Source: Flammeovirga sp. SJP92
GTDB lineage: Bacteria; Bacteroidota; Bacteroidia; Cytophagales; Flammeovirgaceae
Assembly: GCF_001583495.1 (NCBI RefSeq)
Contig: NZ_LQAQ01000019.1
Span: forward strand, 274,836-313,537
Direction: 5' to 3'
DNA: 38,702 bases
The notes beneath the pieces are model-generated. The model had not been told where the DNA came from and made no database searches. It worked only from the letters and a program-made list of their open reading frames with translations. Below are positions 8,043-16,380 of the stretch, piece after piece. Every line of letters begins with the position of its first letter. The stretch's first letter is position 1. Made by a program: the position numbers and the translations under genes.

Positions 8043-8345
8043 ATGGGGTTTATAGATACACTAAAAAAGAGGTGGAATGTAAAGAGTGGCTGGCAAGTAG
8101 GTGTTATATTACTTGTTTTCGCCCTAACAGGTACAACATTTATGTACACTGTGAAGCCGTATGTTTACCCATTATTTGGTATTACAAGCGAATCAAGTAC
8201 TTGGATTAGAGTACTCGCTTTCTTCTTCATTGGTCTCCCTTGTTATCAGGTTCTTTTGCTCATTTGGGGTACTTTACTTGGTCAATTTAAGTTCTTCTGG
8301 GAATTCGAAAAGAGAATGTTCAGAAGAATGATCGGCAAAAAATAG
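8043..8345 (+). CDS. Small two-helix inner-membrane protein of unknown function
   Basis: This 100-residue protein has two membrane helices at about 18-36 (WQVGVILLVFALTGTTFMY) and 58-80 (IRVLAFFFIGLPCYQVLLLIWG), and a basic, aromatic tail (FFWEFEKRMFRRMIGKK) that probably lies in the cytoplasm. It looks like a conserved Bacteroidota family sometimes mis-named as a diacylglyceryl transferase (DUF6787-like). It lacks the residues of a real Lgt, so no enzyme role is assigned. A TAnnTTTG element precedes it. The SpoIIE-type phosphatase gene begins 66 bases after its stop, possibly on the same transcript. Confidence 0.75.
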   Translation: MGFIDTLKKRWNVKSGWQVGVILLVFALTGTTFMYTVKPYVYPLFGITSESSTWIRVLAFFFIGLPCYQVLLLIWGTLLGQFKFFWEFEKRMFRRMIGKK

Positions 8346-8411
8346 CAGTTTCAGCTCCCTTGTCTTCTTATTCACTTATTATACAAATTTACAGTACTAG
8401 CAGTCCAATTT

Positions 8412-9899
8412 ATGCTTCTTCCATTTACAGCATCAAAAGATGATGGTCACTTATTATCATTATATTATCAAGAACGTATCAGAAAATGCTATACAGCAAT
8501 ACCTTTTTTCTTTATCAGTTATTTGGTGGTGATCTCTTATTATGTTCTGGATGACTTCAGAGTATTTGAGCCTTCTACTGCCTTTACGCTCAACAGAATT
8601 CCTTCTATCATTTTCTCTTTGATCTTGATTGTGCTCCGTTTCACTAATCCTAGAGAAGGAATATTAAAGAATTATTGGATTCCCATGTATACCGTTACCA
8701 TGGTCTCCATTATTTATAGTTTATACGCGGTTACGTTCCTCACTTATGAGCAATCGGATTATTTTCTTTCTGGTTTGTATATCATAAGTGGCTGTCAGCT
8801 TATTTTCCTATTGTACAGTATTATGTCCATTACAATCATTCTCGGAATTATTGGATTGGGGACGGTGGCTTTTGTCAGTGCTATTTTTTATGAATATGGA
8901 ACCATTACAGCATACAATGTACCCAACTTCATTGCTATTAATATTGGTATTATCATGGTGCTTGTGGTCAAATACAATAACACTTTCAAGCATTTCAAAA
9001 ACTATGTTTTACTCAAAGAAGAAAAGAGTAAATCAGATTCTCTATTCCAACTGACTTTGGAGCAGAATCAAAAACTTCAATCGCAAAAAGAGTTTATCAA
9101 TCATCAGAAAGAAATACTTTCCAATCACAATAATGATATGCAGGAAAGTTTGCATTATGCACAACGTATTCAAAATGCAATGCTTCCTCTCCCCTTCTAT
9201 AACATTGAAAAAGTGAAGGAATATTTTAATTATTCTGCCCCTAAACATATTGTCAGCGGAGATTTTCATTGGTTTGGAAAATCAGAAAATGCACAAGTTA
9301 TAGTAGTTGGTGATTGTACTGGACACGGTGTGCCTGGCGCTTTAATGAGTATGCTAGGTGTCTCTATTCTAAACCGTCTTGTTACACAGGAAAATGTAGA
9401 TGACCCTCTCTATATTATAGAGAAAATGCATATCCGACTCAATACTTTACTGCAACAAAACTCTACACATAACAATGATGGAATGGCTTTGTCGGTTATC
9501 CGTATTCCACTCTACCATGATGAAAATGTCATTACTTTCTGCGGTGCCAAAAGCCCTGTTTTATTTGTAAAGAAAGAAGGTGTAGAATTTCATAGAGGAG
9601 GCCGTTATTACATAGGAGGTAATATATCTCCTATCAATAAATGTCAGAATATTTCCATTAAAATTGAGCCCGGTATGATGATGTACTTGTATTCTGATGG
9701 TTTCAGAGATCAGTTTGGAGGTGTGCAGGATAAGAAATATACCGCTCATCAGTTCAGAACTTTTCTCCGTGAGATCTCTAATGAACCTACTGCTATACAA
9801 AAACAGCTATTGGCATCTGAATTCATGAAATGGAAAGATGCTAAGACTGAAAACAACGTACAGGTAGACGATGTATTGGTGGCTGGTTTTAGGTTTTAA
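8412..9899 (+). CDS. Membrane PP2C-type (SpoIIE domain) serine phosphatase
   Basis: This 495-residue signalling protein has six or so membrane helices in residues 20-190, a coiled-coil linker (about 200-240, rich in Lys/Glu/Gln) and a C-terminal SpoIIE/RsbU-type PP2C phosphatase domain (about 245-495). The linker end HYAQRIQNAMLP and the metal-site motifs SGDFHWF, DCTGHGVPGALMSML and YLYSDGFRDQFGG are all present, so it should be catalytically active. Such proteins dephosphorylate anti-anti-sigma factors in partner-switching circuits in response to a membrane-sensed signal. No STAS protein or anti-sigma kinase lies next to it, so its partner is elsewhere. The sensor region has no recognised ligand-binding fold. 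Confidence 0.9.
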   Translation: MLLPFTASKDDGHLLSLYYQERIRKCYTAIPFFFISYLVVISYYVLDDFRVFEPSTAFTLNRIPSIIFSLILIVLRFTNPREGILKNYWIPMYTVTMVSIIYSLYAVTFLTYEQSDYFLSGLYIISGCQLIFLLYSIMSITIILGIIGLGTVAFVSAIFYEYGTITAYNVPNFIAINIGIIMVLVVKYNNTFKHFKNYVLLKEEKSKSDSLFQLTLEQNQKLQSQKEFINHQKEILSNHNNDMQESLHYAQRIQNAMLPLPFYNIEKVKEYFNYSAPKHIVSGDFHWFGKSENAQVIVVGDCTGHGVPGALMSMLGVSILNRLVTQENVDDPLYIIEKMHIRLNTLLQQNSTHNNDGMALSVIRIPLYHDENVITFCGAKSPVLFVKKEGVEFHRGGRYYIGGNISPINKCQNISIKIEPGMMMYLYSDGFRDQFGGVQDKKYTAHQFRTFLREISNEPTAIQKQLLASEFMKWKDAKTENNVQVDDVLVAGFRF

Positions 9900-9909
9900 A
9901 GAAGGATTA

Positions 9910-9984
9910 TGAGACAAGAAATAATGCTTATTGCTTTTTAATTCAAATGGCTTGAAAGAAAAGACTGCATCATTTCTTATCTCA
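9910..9984. repeat. Imperfect long inverted repeat between genes
   Basis: GAGACAAGAAATAATGC (9911-9927) pairs with GCATCATTTCTTATCTC (9967-9983) at 15 of 17 positions around a 39-base loop. It lies just after the SpoIIE gene and may help end transcription. The remaining 9985-10159 shows no gene. Confidence 0.5.
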
Positions 9985-10159
9985 TATTTTAAAACGAAAT
10001 TATCGTCAACTATCAATTGAAATTTCTGCAAGCTTTTATGTTCTACTTCCTAGTTGCCTTCTTCTTTATTTTGTCTTAACACAAAAAAGAACCAAGAAAT
10101 TCAAGGCTTTGAAGTCCAAGTGTAGATCAAATTAATTTAGTTGACATCCTACTAGAGAA

Positions 10160-11554
10160 TTAATAAATCATGATCTCATTGATCTCCCATTTCCCTTCAG
10201 TCGCCTCTACAGCCGGCTGTAATGCCACTTGCATGATCCTTGATTTTATCTCCGAAAACTCTGCAAGATCAATCGTATACGTCTTGAATTCTTTTTGATG
10301 AGGAGTGATTGGAATACTGATCCATTGTTGCTCGCTCCAGTCCAATTGTTCCGTATTGGTTTTCCAAAATCCTCTGCCCTCATTTCTAGAGTAAACTGCA
10401 AATTTCATTTCCTTTGCCGATGTATTATTTTTGATTTGGAATGATACTTTTGAACAGAGACTAGCTTGTGTATACAACCATGGAGCACTTTGAATCGTTG
10501 CATTTTGGGCATTGATCTCTCCTTTTATTTTCCCTTCCTCAAACGTTACTTCTGTGCCGTTGAGTGCCATCCAGCCCATTGTACTTTTCTTAAATTTAAA
10601 CGGCCTTCCAGGAGCAGGATACATACGGTCGTCTTCAGGAATTAAAATGGTGTTGTCTTTATTGAAAAATACAGGCTTCAAACTTGCCCCTCTGTAAAAC
10701 GCACTGATATCATGATTCTCCTGTAATACATAAAGCTGACCATCTGTCCACTCAAAAAAGCTTGTATGTCCTCCTTCTAGAAAAGCACCTTGATATTCAT
10801 ACGGTCCATAAAGTTGTTTAGCCATAGCGTACTTATTGCCGTACACCAAATAATACCATTCTCCCTTTTTGAATAAAGTCGACTTATCACTCACTCGTAT
10901 CTTCTTTCCTTCTTTTGTCTGTACCAGAATAGGTTGAGGTTCCGTGGACAGCGATTTCATATCTTCCGCCAAAGTAGCCATATAATACGTTCCACTTCCG
11001 AAACAAATCGTATACACCCCATCTTCTTCAAAAATTTCAGGGTCATAAGGTGATTCTTTGATAATGTCTGTAGGAAGCAACGGTTTACCTAGTAAATCTT
11101 TGTATTCTCCATCCACTTGATCCGCCACGGCAACTCCTGTATTATAATAGCGGTTGGAGAAAAACCAGTAGTACTTCCCATTTCTCTCACAAATATCTCC
11201 CGCAAAACAATTGGGTAGATCTCCTATATAAAAATCTTTAGGATGAATACTCCTGTGATACTGCCAGTCTTTTAAGTTGGTAGTAGACCAAACCTCCCAT
11301 CGGTCCATTGGGAAAGAAGAAGTGGGATTCCATGTCTGATCATGTCCACAAATAATGTACAATGTATCTCCTTTCATCAATGCATGTGGGTCTGCCATGC
11401 CATGTTCCTCTACAATGACATCAATTTTAATAGCATCAGGATTAACACCATAAGTCAGTTTGGATGATTTCTCCTGCGTGGAGCAACCTATGAAATTCAA
11501 GGCTGTTAGAATTGAAAGTAAGCTTGTTAATACTTTTAATAAATAATCACTCAT
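10160..11554 (-). CDS. GH43-like five-bladed beta-propeller glycosidase, lipoprotein
   Basis: This is a 464-residue protein from the ATG at 11554; an ATG 33 bases upstream is possible, but the signal peptide fits the inner start better. The signal ends in lipobox FIGC (Cys24), so it is probably surface or periplasmic. The propeller has the three acidic residues of clan GH-F: Asp55 in MADPHAL as likely base, Asp120 in FAGDICERNGKYY, and Glu260 in LEGGH as likely acid. Blade repeats such as NGKYYWFFS, DGVYTICFG and GEWYYLVYG are visible. Residues from about 330 form a jelly-roll-like C-terminal domain that may bind carbohydrate. GH43 enzymes act on arabinans, xylans or galactans; the substrate is not predictable here. 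It stands alone, with no SusC/D pair nearby. Confidence 0.75.
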   Translation of the reverse strand: MSDYLLKVLTSLLSILTALNFIGCSTQEKSSKLTYGVNPDAIKIDVIVEEHGMADPHALMKGDTLYIICGHDQTWNPTSSFPMDRWEVWSTTNLKDWQYHRSIHPKDFYIGDLPNCFAGDICERNGKYYWFFSNRYYNTGVAVADQVDGEYKDLLGKPLLPTDIIKESPYDPEIFEEDGVYTICFGSGTYYMATLAEDMKSLSTEPQPILVQTKEGKKIRVSDKSTLFKKGEWYYLVYGNKYAMAKQLYGPYEYQGAFLEGGHTSFFEWTDGQLYVLQENHDISAFYRGASLKPVFFNKDNTILIPEDDRMYPAPGRPFKFKKSTMGWMALNGTEVTFEEGKIKGEINAQNATIQSAPWLYTQASLCSKVSFQIKNNTSAKEMKFAVYSRNEGRGFWKTNTEQLDWSEQQWISIPITPHQKEFKTYTIDLAEFSEIKSRIMQVALQPAVEATEGKWEINEIMIY

Positions 11555-11617
11555 TTTTTTATTTCTGTTCGTCAAAAAATTAATCAACGGAAAATAAAAA
11601 AGAGAATAGAGATGTTT

Positions 11618-11641
11618 AGGTGGTATATATAGAAACCACCT
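11618..11641. terminator. Short hairpin between rof-like gene and GH43 gene
   Basis: Stem AGGTGGT/ACCACCT (11618-11624 with 11635-11641). There is no T-run on either strand, so it is a weak terminator or a leader structure of the GH43 gene. Confidence 0.35.
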
Positions 11642-11712
11642 TATTTCAATTTAATTTCACCATGTCATTCCAAGCGAATTGCACTCGCTGTAAACCAACT
11701 TTCCAATGACGC

Positions 11713-11937
11713 TTATATTTTAACTTCTTTCACCTCCACAATTTCATCCAACCTCACTTTTTCAGTATTATCAAGTACTGCATATTCCACTTTTTCCTCC
11801 ACGATGAGTGTCTTTATTTTGGCCTCTATTTCTCGGTTTTTCAATTGAAAATGAAGTAATGTACCGTGCATTGCCCAGATTTCATATTGATCATAGGTGG
11901 CACATGCTATGGGTTTGTAATTTTTATTTTCTGACAT
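11713..11937 (-). CDS. rof: Rof/YaeO-like Rho-binding antiterminator
   Basis: This 74-residue protein aligns by eye with the Rof family. KPIACATYDQYEIWAMHG corresponds to the family start (P-I-x-C-x-x-Y-D-x-x-E), and EKVEYAVLDNTEKVRLDEI to the conserved second half (VEYLV...RLDKI). Length matches the family. In E. coli, Rof binds Rho near its RNA-binding site and blocks Rho-dependent termination, folding as an Sm-like barrel. The acidic C-terminus (DEIVEVKEVKI) fits binding to a basic partner. It lies between the DinB-like gene, from which it is separated by a terminator, and the GH43 gene. The function in Bacteroidota is inferred from the family. Confidence 0.75.
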   Translation of the reverse strand: MSENKNYKPIACATYDQYEIWAMHGTLLHFQLKNREIEAKIKTLIVEEKVEYAVLDNTEKVRLDEIVEVKEVKI

Positions 11938-12003
11938 ATCAATGTATTTTTTTTAATGAGTAGTAATGCAAACAAATAGCTGACAAAATGGTGTGCAATT
12001 TCA

Positions 12004-12046
12004 TAAAAAAACGGAAGGTATGGACCTAAACCACACCTTCCGTTTT
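12004..12046 (-). terminator. Strong intrinsic terminator after the DinB-like gene
   Basis: A 16-base stem with one mismatch (12007-12023 with 12031-12046; core ACGGAAGGT/ACCTTCCGT) has a run of T on the minus strand. It ends the gene stopping at 12072 and separates it from the rof-like gene. The A-rich left arm makes it potentially bidirectional. Confidence 0.85.
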
Positions 12047-12071
12047 ACAGCGTTTTCATTCTCAAAAATTG

Positions 12072-12578
12072 CTACTGAGTTACAACAACCGCTTCCTTAG
12101 TTACGGCTTCTTCTTGTTGTTGTTCTTCATACTGCAACGCTTTTTTGAGGCTCAATGCATACCCTAAGTGCACGCCTTCATGCACATTGTTGAATTCTAC
12201 AGCTTCGGCTACGGTGTGAATTCTTACACCCAAGCCCGTAACATAAGATTCGTATTTTCGGAAAATACCCGCTACTTGGTCCTCATCTAGCTTTTCAAGT
12301 AAATAAAGTGCCAAGTACTTCAATTCGTTGACTTCATCTTCTGATAAACTTCGCTCTGGTTTCGATCCTTTACGGAACATCTGAATCCATTTTTTGTCCA
12401 TGGGAGGTGTCAGGCCTGAGAGGCCATAAGTAAGCAGTTGATGGGTGACTATCGCGTGTCCGAAATTCCAAATGATGTTGTTGTTGTATCCAACAGGAAT
12501 GCTATTTAATTCCTCTGTGGAGAATTGGTTAATAAACTCAATAAATCTCTTACGTAATTTTCTAGTAGTGTTCAACAT
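12072..12578 (-). CDS. DinB-like (DinB_2) four-helix metal-binding protein
   Basis: This 168-residue helical protein has the DinB/YfiT arrangement: NNIIWNFGHAIVTHQLLTYG places His at about 41 and 45 in helix 2, and NNVHEGVHLGYALSLKK places His at about 132 and 136 in the last helix. These would form the metal site of the superfamily. DinB-like proteins include thiol-dependent S-transferases (bacillithiol or mycothiol users), but many have no known reaction. The C-terminal 20 residues are Gln/Glu/Val-rich and probably disordered. It is cytoplasmic, with its own terminator downstream (12004-12046). Confidence 0.75.
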   Translation of the reverse strand: MLNTTRKLRKRFIEFINQFSTEELNSIPVGYNNNIIWNFGHAIVTHQLLTYGLSGLTPPMDKKWIQMFRKGSKPERSLSEDEVNELKYLALYLLEKLDEDQVAGIFRKYESYVTGLGVRIHTVAEAVEFNNVHEGVHLGYALSLKKALQYEEQQQEEAVTKEAVVVTQ

Positions 12579-12662
12579 GAAAATAGATCCTTAATGATGA
12601 TAGTACTGATGCGAATGTTGATTGAATTTACGAAAAAAACGTAGGATTTTTAAAGTATTTTA

Positions 12663-12708
12663 AGAAAAAAAATAAAGGCCTTGCAACACAATTTTGTATT
12701 ACAAGACC
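12663..12708 (-). terminator. Intrinsic terminator after the 12755-13120 gene
   Basis: The minus-strand hairpin CTTGTAATACAA/TTGTGTTGCAAG (12681-12705, some G-U pairs) is followed by a T-rich run at 12670-12663. It lies about 50 bases past the stop at 12755. Confidence 0.65.
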
Positions 12709-12754
12709 CTGATATTGTACTTTTTATATAGAATCATAACTGGTTGAAAGAAGG

Positions 12755-13120
12755 TTAGTTTTGATGCATATTACATGTTTCTAATAGGATTATTCTATCC
12801 ATGTACGCATTTATCTCTTCCTCCACATTATATTTTAAATCTTTACTGAATTGTATATTCACAAGACGGTCTAATTCCGATTGTAAATCAGCAATTTTTG
12901 ATTTTAAAGAAACTCTTCTCTCTAGCTCCTCAATAATTGCCTCTAAGTGAGGGATATTGTGGGCTTTTATAAATACTTTTAATTCTTCTTGGTCATCTGG
13001 TGCTAACCCCTCATGAGCAATACGTGCTAACTTCAACCCTTCTACTAGATCTGCAGAATTTATATACTCGTAGAATTTTTCTTTTAAAATTTCTGATAGA
13101 AAAGATGATGAGATATTCAT
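12755..13120 (-). CDS. Small helical coiled-coil protein of unknown function
   Basis: This 121-residue, all-helical, Glu/Leu/Lys-rich protein has no signal peptide or membrane segment. A likely coiled coil spans about residues 55-95 (EAIIEELERRVSLKSKIADL then QSELDRLV). No catalytic motif is visible. It could be an oligomerising adaptor or regulator, but I do not recognise the family. A terminator follows and 820 bases of non-coding DNA precede it, so it is probably transcribed alone. Confidence 0.65.
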   Translation of the reverse strand: MNISSSFLSEILKEKFYEYINSADLVEGLKLARIAHEGLAPDDQEELKVFIKAHNIPHLEAIIEELERRVSLKSKIADLQSELDRLVNIQFSKDLKYNVEEEINAYMDRIILLETCNMHQN

Positions 13121-13944
13121 AGTATTCGTTCCTTAAGTATTACAATGATTTCATTTCGCACACATTAACCGCTTTCAATAATTAGTGGGTTAATAATGTT
13201 TACATGTAATTTAACTCCTAACTCCCTCATTGCGTTTGTTTTATTGATTTGCATTAACAATTAAATTTATCATTTAGAAATCAATGTATCCTAAACTACA
13301 GCTTTCAAGGGTATGAAATGTTTGTTTCTAGCCAAGCTAAGAGGAGGCTATAAGGGTAAACGATAGTTTGATGCACACATGCAATTGCACTGGAAATTGA
13401 TGCATAAAAAAAGAGCTCCGCAAAGCAAAGCTCTTTTCCAACCCAAAAACTAACTATTTCTCATTGCTATAATCTTTAATGATTCTATCAGATGAATAGA
13501 ATAATCATTTTTATATTTTGACTTCAAAATTATCCGTTATGCATTTTGAAGATGTTCTTCTGTGTGTTCTATATCTTATACACCTACCCCCTCTTTTCCC
13601 CTACCTTTTTTATAAAAAACAAATGTTAATTTTAATCTTTTTTTTACTACACATTCAAAATCAATATTTTACATATTATTATTTTTAAAATAATTTCTTA
13701 AATAAATTACCAAACAGCTCTTTCGTTAAGCTTCATTAGGATATGATTTAAACATGGAGACCTCAAAAACTTCGAGTTACTATTATATTTAAGTACCTAG
13801 TACTTTTATCTGACTGAGATGAATGAATAAAACCTAACAACAACTCCTAGAAAAAGAGCACTAGAACCACTAAAACAATAAACTATTTAAGGATAGACGC
13901 AACATATTAATGCTATCCTCATAATTGTACTAAAAACTTCAACC
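13121..13944. other. 824-base gene-free stretch with an orphan terminator
   Basis: No frame of convincing length is open on either strand, and 13540-13740 is very AT-rich with T and A tracts. Two structures stand out: a terminator-like hairpin at 13403-13437, and a 15-base palindrome AAGTACCTAGTACTT at 13791-13805. It presumably holds the promoters of the K+ channel gene (13945, plus) and the coiled-coil gene (13120, minus), and possibly a small RNA on the minus strand ending at the hairpin. Confidence 0.6.
13403..13437 (-). terminator. Orphan intrinsic terminator
   Basis: Stem AAAAGAGCT/AGCTCTTTT (13409-13417 with 13429-13437), with seven T on the minus strand. No gene on either strand ends within 300 bases of it, so the transcript it terminates is unknown. 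Confidence 0.6.
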
Positions 13945-14745
13945 ATGACCATAGGGCAAAGAACTTATCAAATCATCGAGAAAAGCGATGGAACAGACAA
14001 ATCAAGTAAAGTTTTTGACATCTTAATCATGTCACTCATCTTGCTGAACGTCTTGTCTGTTATTCTTGAATCTCATCAGTCGCTTTATGACGAATACCAA
14101 AGAGAATTTATGCTGTTTGAGCACTTCTCCGTCATTATTTTCACCATTGAATACATTTCCAGACTTTTTACAGCACATTATAAATACCCCAACAAGTCAA
14201 AATTAGCCGCTGTATTTGCATTTGTATTTTCATTCTATGGCCTTATTGACTTGCTTGCTATTGCTCCATCATACCTTATGCTTATCCACTTGGACTTACG
14301 CTTTGTCAGAATATTAAGATTATTCAGACTGTTCAGGATTTTTAAATTCGGCAGGTACAACAGTGCTCTTTATGTTCTTATCAGAGTCATAAAATCACGA
14401 AGAGAAGAATTAATTCTTACGTTATTCATGTCGTGCATTTTAATATTGTTTTCTGCTTCGCTCATCTATTTTGTGGAAAGAGACACCCAACCTGATGTCT
14501 TTACAAGCATCACTCAGTCCATGTGGTGGGCTGTAGCCACACTAACCACTGTTGGTTATGGAGATATGTATCCCATTACTCCGCTCGGTGACATTATTGC
14601 AAGCTTTGTGGCCATTATGGGAATTGGTTTGGTTGCGTTGCCTACAGGCATTATCGGTACAGGATTTATTGAAGAAATTTCAAAAAATAAAGAAAAGAAA
14701 AAGTGCACTTGTCCAAAATGTGGCAATACATTTCATGCTGAATAA
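13945..14745 (+). CDS. Voltage-gated potassium channel with C-terminal zinc-ribbon-like motif
   Basis: This is a 266-residue six-helix channel subunit. S1-S3 are at about 22-42, 56-76 and 88-113. S4 carries a positive residue every third position (Arg119, 122, 125, 128, 131 and Lys134), the voltage sensor. S5 is about 155-176, the pore helix FTSITQSMWWAVATL, and the selectivity filter TTVGYGD is at 201-207, with S6 at about 215-240. It should form a K+-selective tetramer in the inner membrane. The short cytoplasmic tail ends in CTCPKCGNTFH (Cys254, Cys256, Cys259, His264), a possible metal site not found in KvAP or KcsA. UmuC follows 177 bases downstream but has its own promoter. Confidence 0.92.
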   Translation: MTIGQRTYQIIEKSDGTDKSSKVFDILIMSLILLNVLSVILESHQSLYDEYQREFMLFEHFSVIIFTIEYISRLFTAHYKYPNKSKLAAVFAFVFSFYGLIDLLAIAPSYLMLIHLDLRFVRILRLFRLFRIFKFGRYNSALYVLIRVIKSRREELILTLFMSCILILFSASLIYFVERDTQPDVFTSITQSMWWAVATLTTVGYGDMYPITPLGDIIASFVAIMGIGLVALPTGIIGTGFIEEISKNKEKKKCTCPKCGNTFHAE

Positions 14746-14831
14746 AAAAAGTCAATCTATTCTTCATTTACATCTTCCTTTATAGGCATATTTTGCAATA
14801 ACTTATATTTTGATTATTTTTTAAACATTTA

Positions 14832-14861
14832 TTGATTAATAAATAAACATCACTATATTTA
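14832..14861 (+). promoter_or_regulatory. Promoter for umuC
   Basis: TTG (14832-14834), a 19-base spacer and TATATTTA (14854-14861, 7 of 8 to TAnnTTTG) lie 61 bases before the umuC start. No LexA-type operator could be identified with confidence. Confidence 0.55.
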
Positions 14862-14922
14862 CAACTGCTCTCCCTTTAACAATTAGACGACATCGATTCA
14901 AACTTTTAAAAGAAATAGGAAA

Positions 14923-16221
14923 ATGACAAAAGATTTGCTGGGGAGACCGCAGAATAAATATGCTTTGATCGATTGCAATAGTTTTTATGCGTCGTGTGAA
15001 ATTGTTTTTAGGCCAGACTTGGAAGACAAACCTGTGGTGGTATTGTCCAATAATGACGGTTGTGTGATTGCCGGTAACAAAAAAGCAAAAGAACTGGGGT
15101 TTAAAATGGGGACGCCTTTCTTTAAAATGAGATCAGTAATGCAAAAACAGGAAATAGCAGTATTTTCGTCCAATTATGCATTGTATGCCAGTTTATCTCA
15201 ACGTATCATGGCATTGCTGAGAGAATACGGTTCTGCCATTGAGGTCTATTCAATTGATGAAGCATTTCTAGACCTTACCAATACAGAAGAAACCACGGGC
15301 ATTGGCACATTGATCAGAGAAAATATCAAAAAGCAGACGGGAGTTCCTGTTGCCGTGGGGATTGGCAGTACCAAAACTTTAGCAAAACTGGCCAATCATA
15401 TTGCCAAAAAAGATCCTAACTTCCCTGGAGTTTGTGAACTGCGTTCTTATAAAGAAGACCGAAAATGGATTGCACACTGGCCCATTGATGAACTTTGGGG
15501 TATTGGCCGACAACATTGTAAATCACTGCAAGAGCATAATGTATTTACAATCGGCAGTTTTATGGATCTTCCAGAAGCTTATATCAAAAAGAAGTGGCAT
15601 GCTCCTGTATGGCGTATCTATAAAGAACTACAAGGGGTTCGTTGTCACACATTCAAAGAAAGACCTCCTGCAAAACAGGGCATTGGCACAGCAAGAACAT
15701 TTTCAACACCTGTCAACAATTGGGCTAAGCTGAAGGAAATCATGTGTGGATTTGTAGCATCCGTCACAGAGAAACTCAGAAAACAACACAGCTTGACACA
15801 ACAAATTTCCGTTTTTGTGATGACGGATAAACACCGTGAACAAAATCATTATTATGCCAGTCAAAAAATTAAACTTGATGTACCTACAGATGACACCGCT
15901 ATTTTGATCAAAGTTATGTTCATTTTATTAAGGAAAGTTTTTAAAGAAAAACATAATTACAAAAAGGCGGGTATACAGCTTATGAAAATCACACCTAATC
16001 AATCTTTCCAACAAACACTTAACAATGTTCACAATAAAAATGAGATTGAGAAAAAATTTCATTTACTAGGTACTTTAGACCATATTAACAGGAAGTATGG
16101 AAAAAATACCTTAGTATTTGCATCGCAACGTTTATCTTCTCGTCAGCCTTTTGACATGAAACAAGAAAATAAGTCCCGCAAATTCACAACAAATATTAAC
16201 GAAATTGCTTTTGTTCGATAA
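14923..16221 (+). CDS. umuC: UmuC, DNA polymerase V catalytic subunit (Y-family)
   Basis: This 432-residue protein has the full Y-family layout: palm motif ALIDCNSFYASCE with the first catalytic Asp and the steric-gate Tyr, RPDLEDKPVVVLSNNDGCV, finger region AKELGFKMGTPFF, second catalytic motif VYSIDEAFLDL, the little-finger domain and a UmuC-type C-terminus. Length is close to E. coli UmuC (422). It performs error-prone translesion synthesis, normally with UmuD' dimer and RecA. The usual umuD partner is not adjacent: the gene upstream is the K+ channel, and downstream is non-coding. UmuD must be elsewhere or absent. No frameshift or missing catalytic residue was seen. Confidence 0.92.
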   Translation: MTKDLLGRPQNKYALIDCNSFYASCEIVFRPDLEDKPVVVLSNNDGCVIAGNKKAKELGFKMGTPFFKMRSVMQKQEIAVFSSNYALYASLSQRIMALLREYGSAIEVYSIDEAFLDLTNTEETTGIGTLIRENIKKQTGVPVAVGIGSTKTLAKLANHIAKKDPNFPGVCELRSYKEDRKWIAHWPIDELWGIGRQHCKSLQEHNVFTIGSFMDLPEAYIKKKWHAPVWRIYKELQGVRCHTFKERPPAKQGIGTARTFSTPVNNWAKLKEIMCGFVASVTEKLRKQHSLTQQISVFVMTDKHREQNHYYASQKIKLDVPTDDTAILIKVMFILLRKVFKEKHNYKKAGIQLMKITPNQSFQQTLNNVHNKNEIEKKFHLLGTLDHINRKYGKNTLVFASQRLSSRQPFDMKQENKSRKFTTNINEIAFVR

Positions 16222-16343
16222 TTTTACTAGAAATAACGAAAGAAGTATACACAATTTAGATGGTGTTAAGGATTTAAAAGTGGACTTTTATAACATAAAC
16301 TAAAAAAATATTACGTAAGCAGTAACTTTTTCTATCAAATGCA

Positions 16344-16374
16344 TTGCATAATTATAGGATTTTACTGACATTTG
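16344..16374 (+). promoter_or_regulatory. Candidate promoter in the umuC downstream region
   Basis: TTG (16344-16346), a 20-base spacer and GACATTTG (16367-16374; 7 of 8 to TAnnTTTG) predict a start near 16381, at the head of the structured region ending in a terminator at 16592. Confidence 0.4.
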
Positions 16375-16380
16375 TAATGT

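Noticed and set aside
15401-15733. 110-codon frame inside umuC
   Set aside because: Out-of-frame shadow; the umuC frame is continuous with all motifs.
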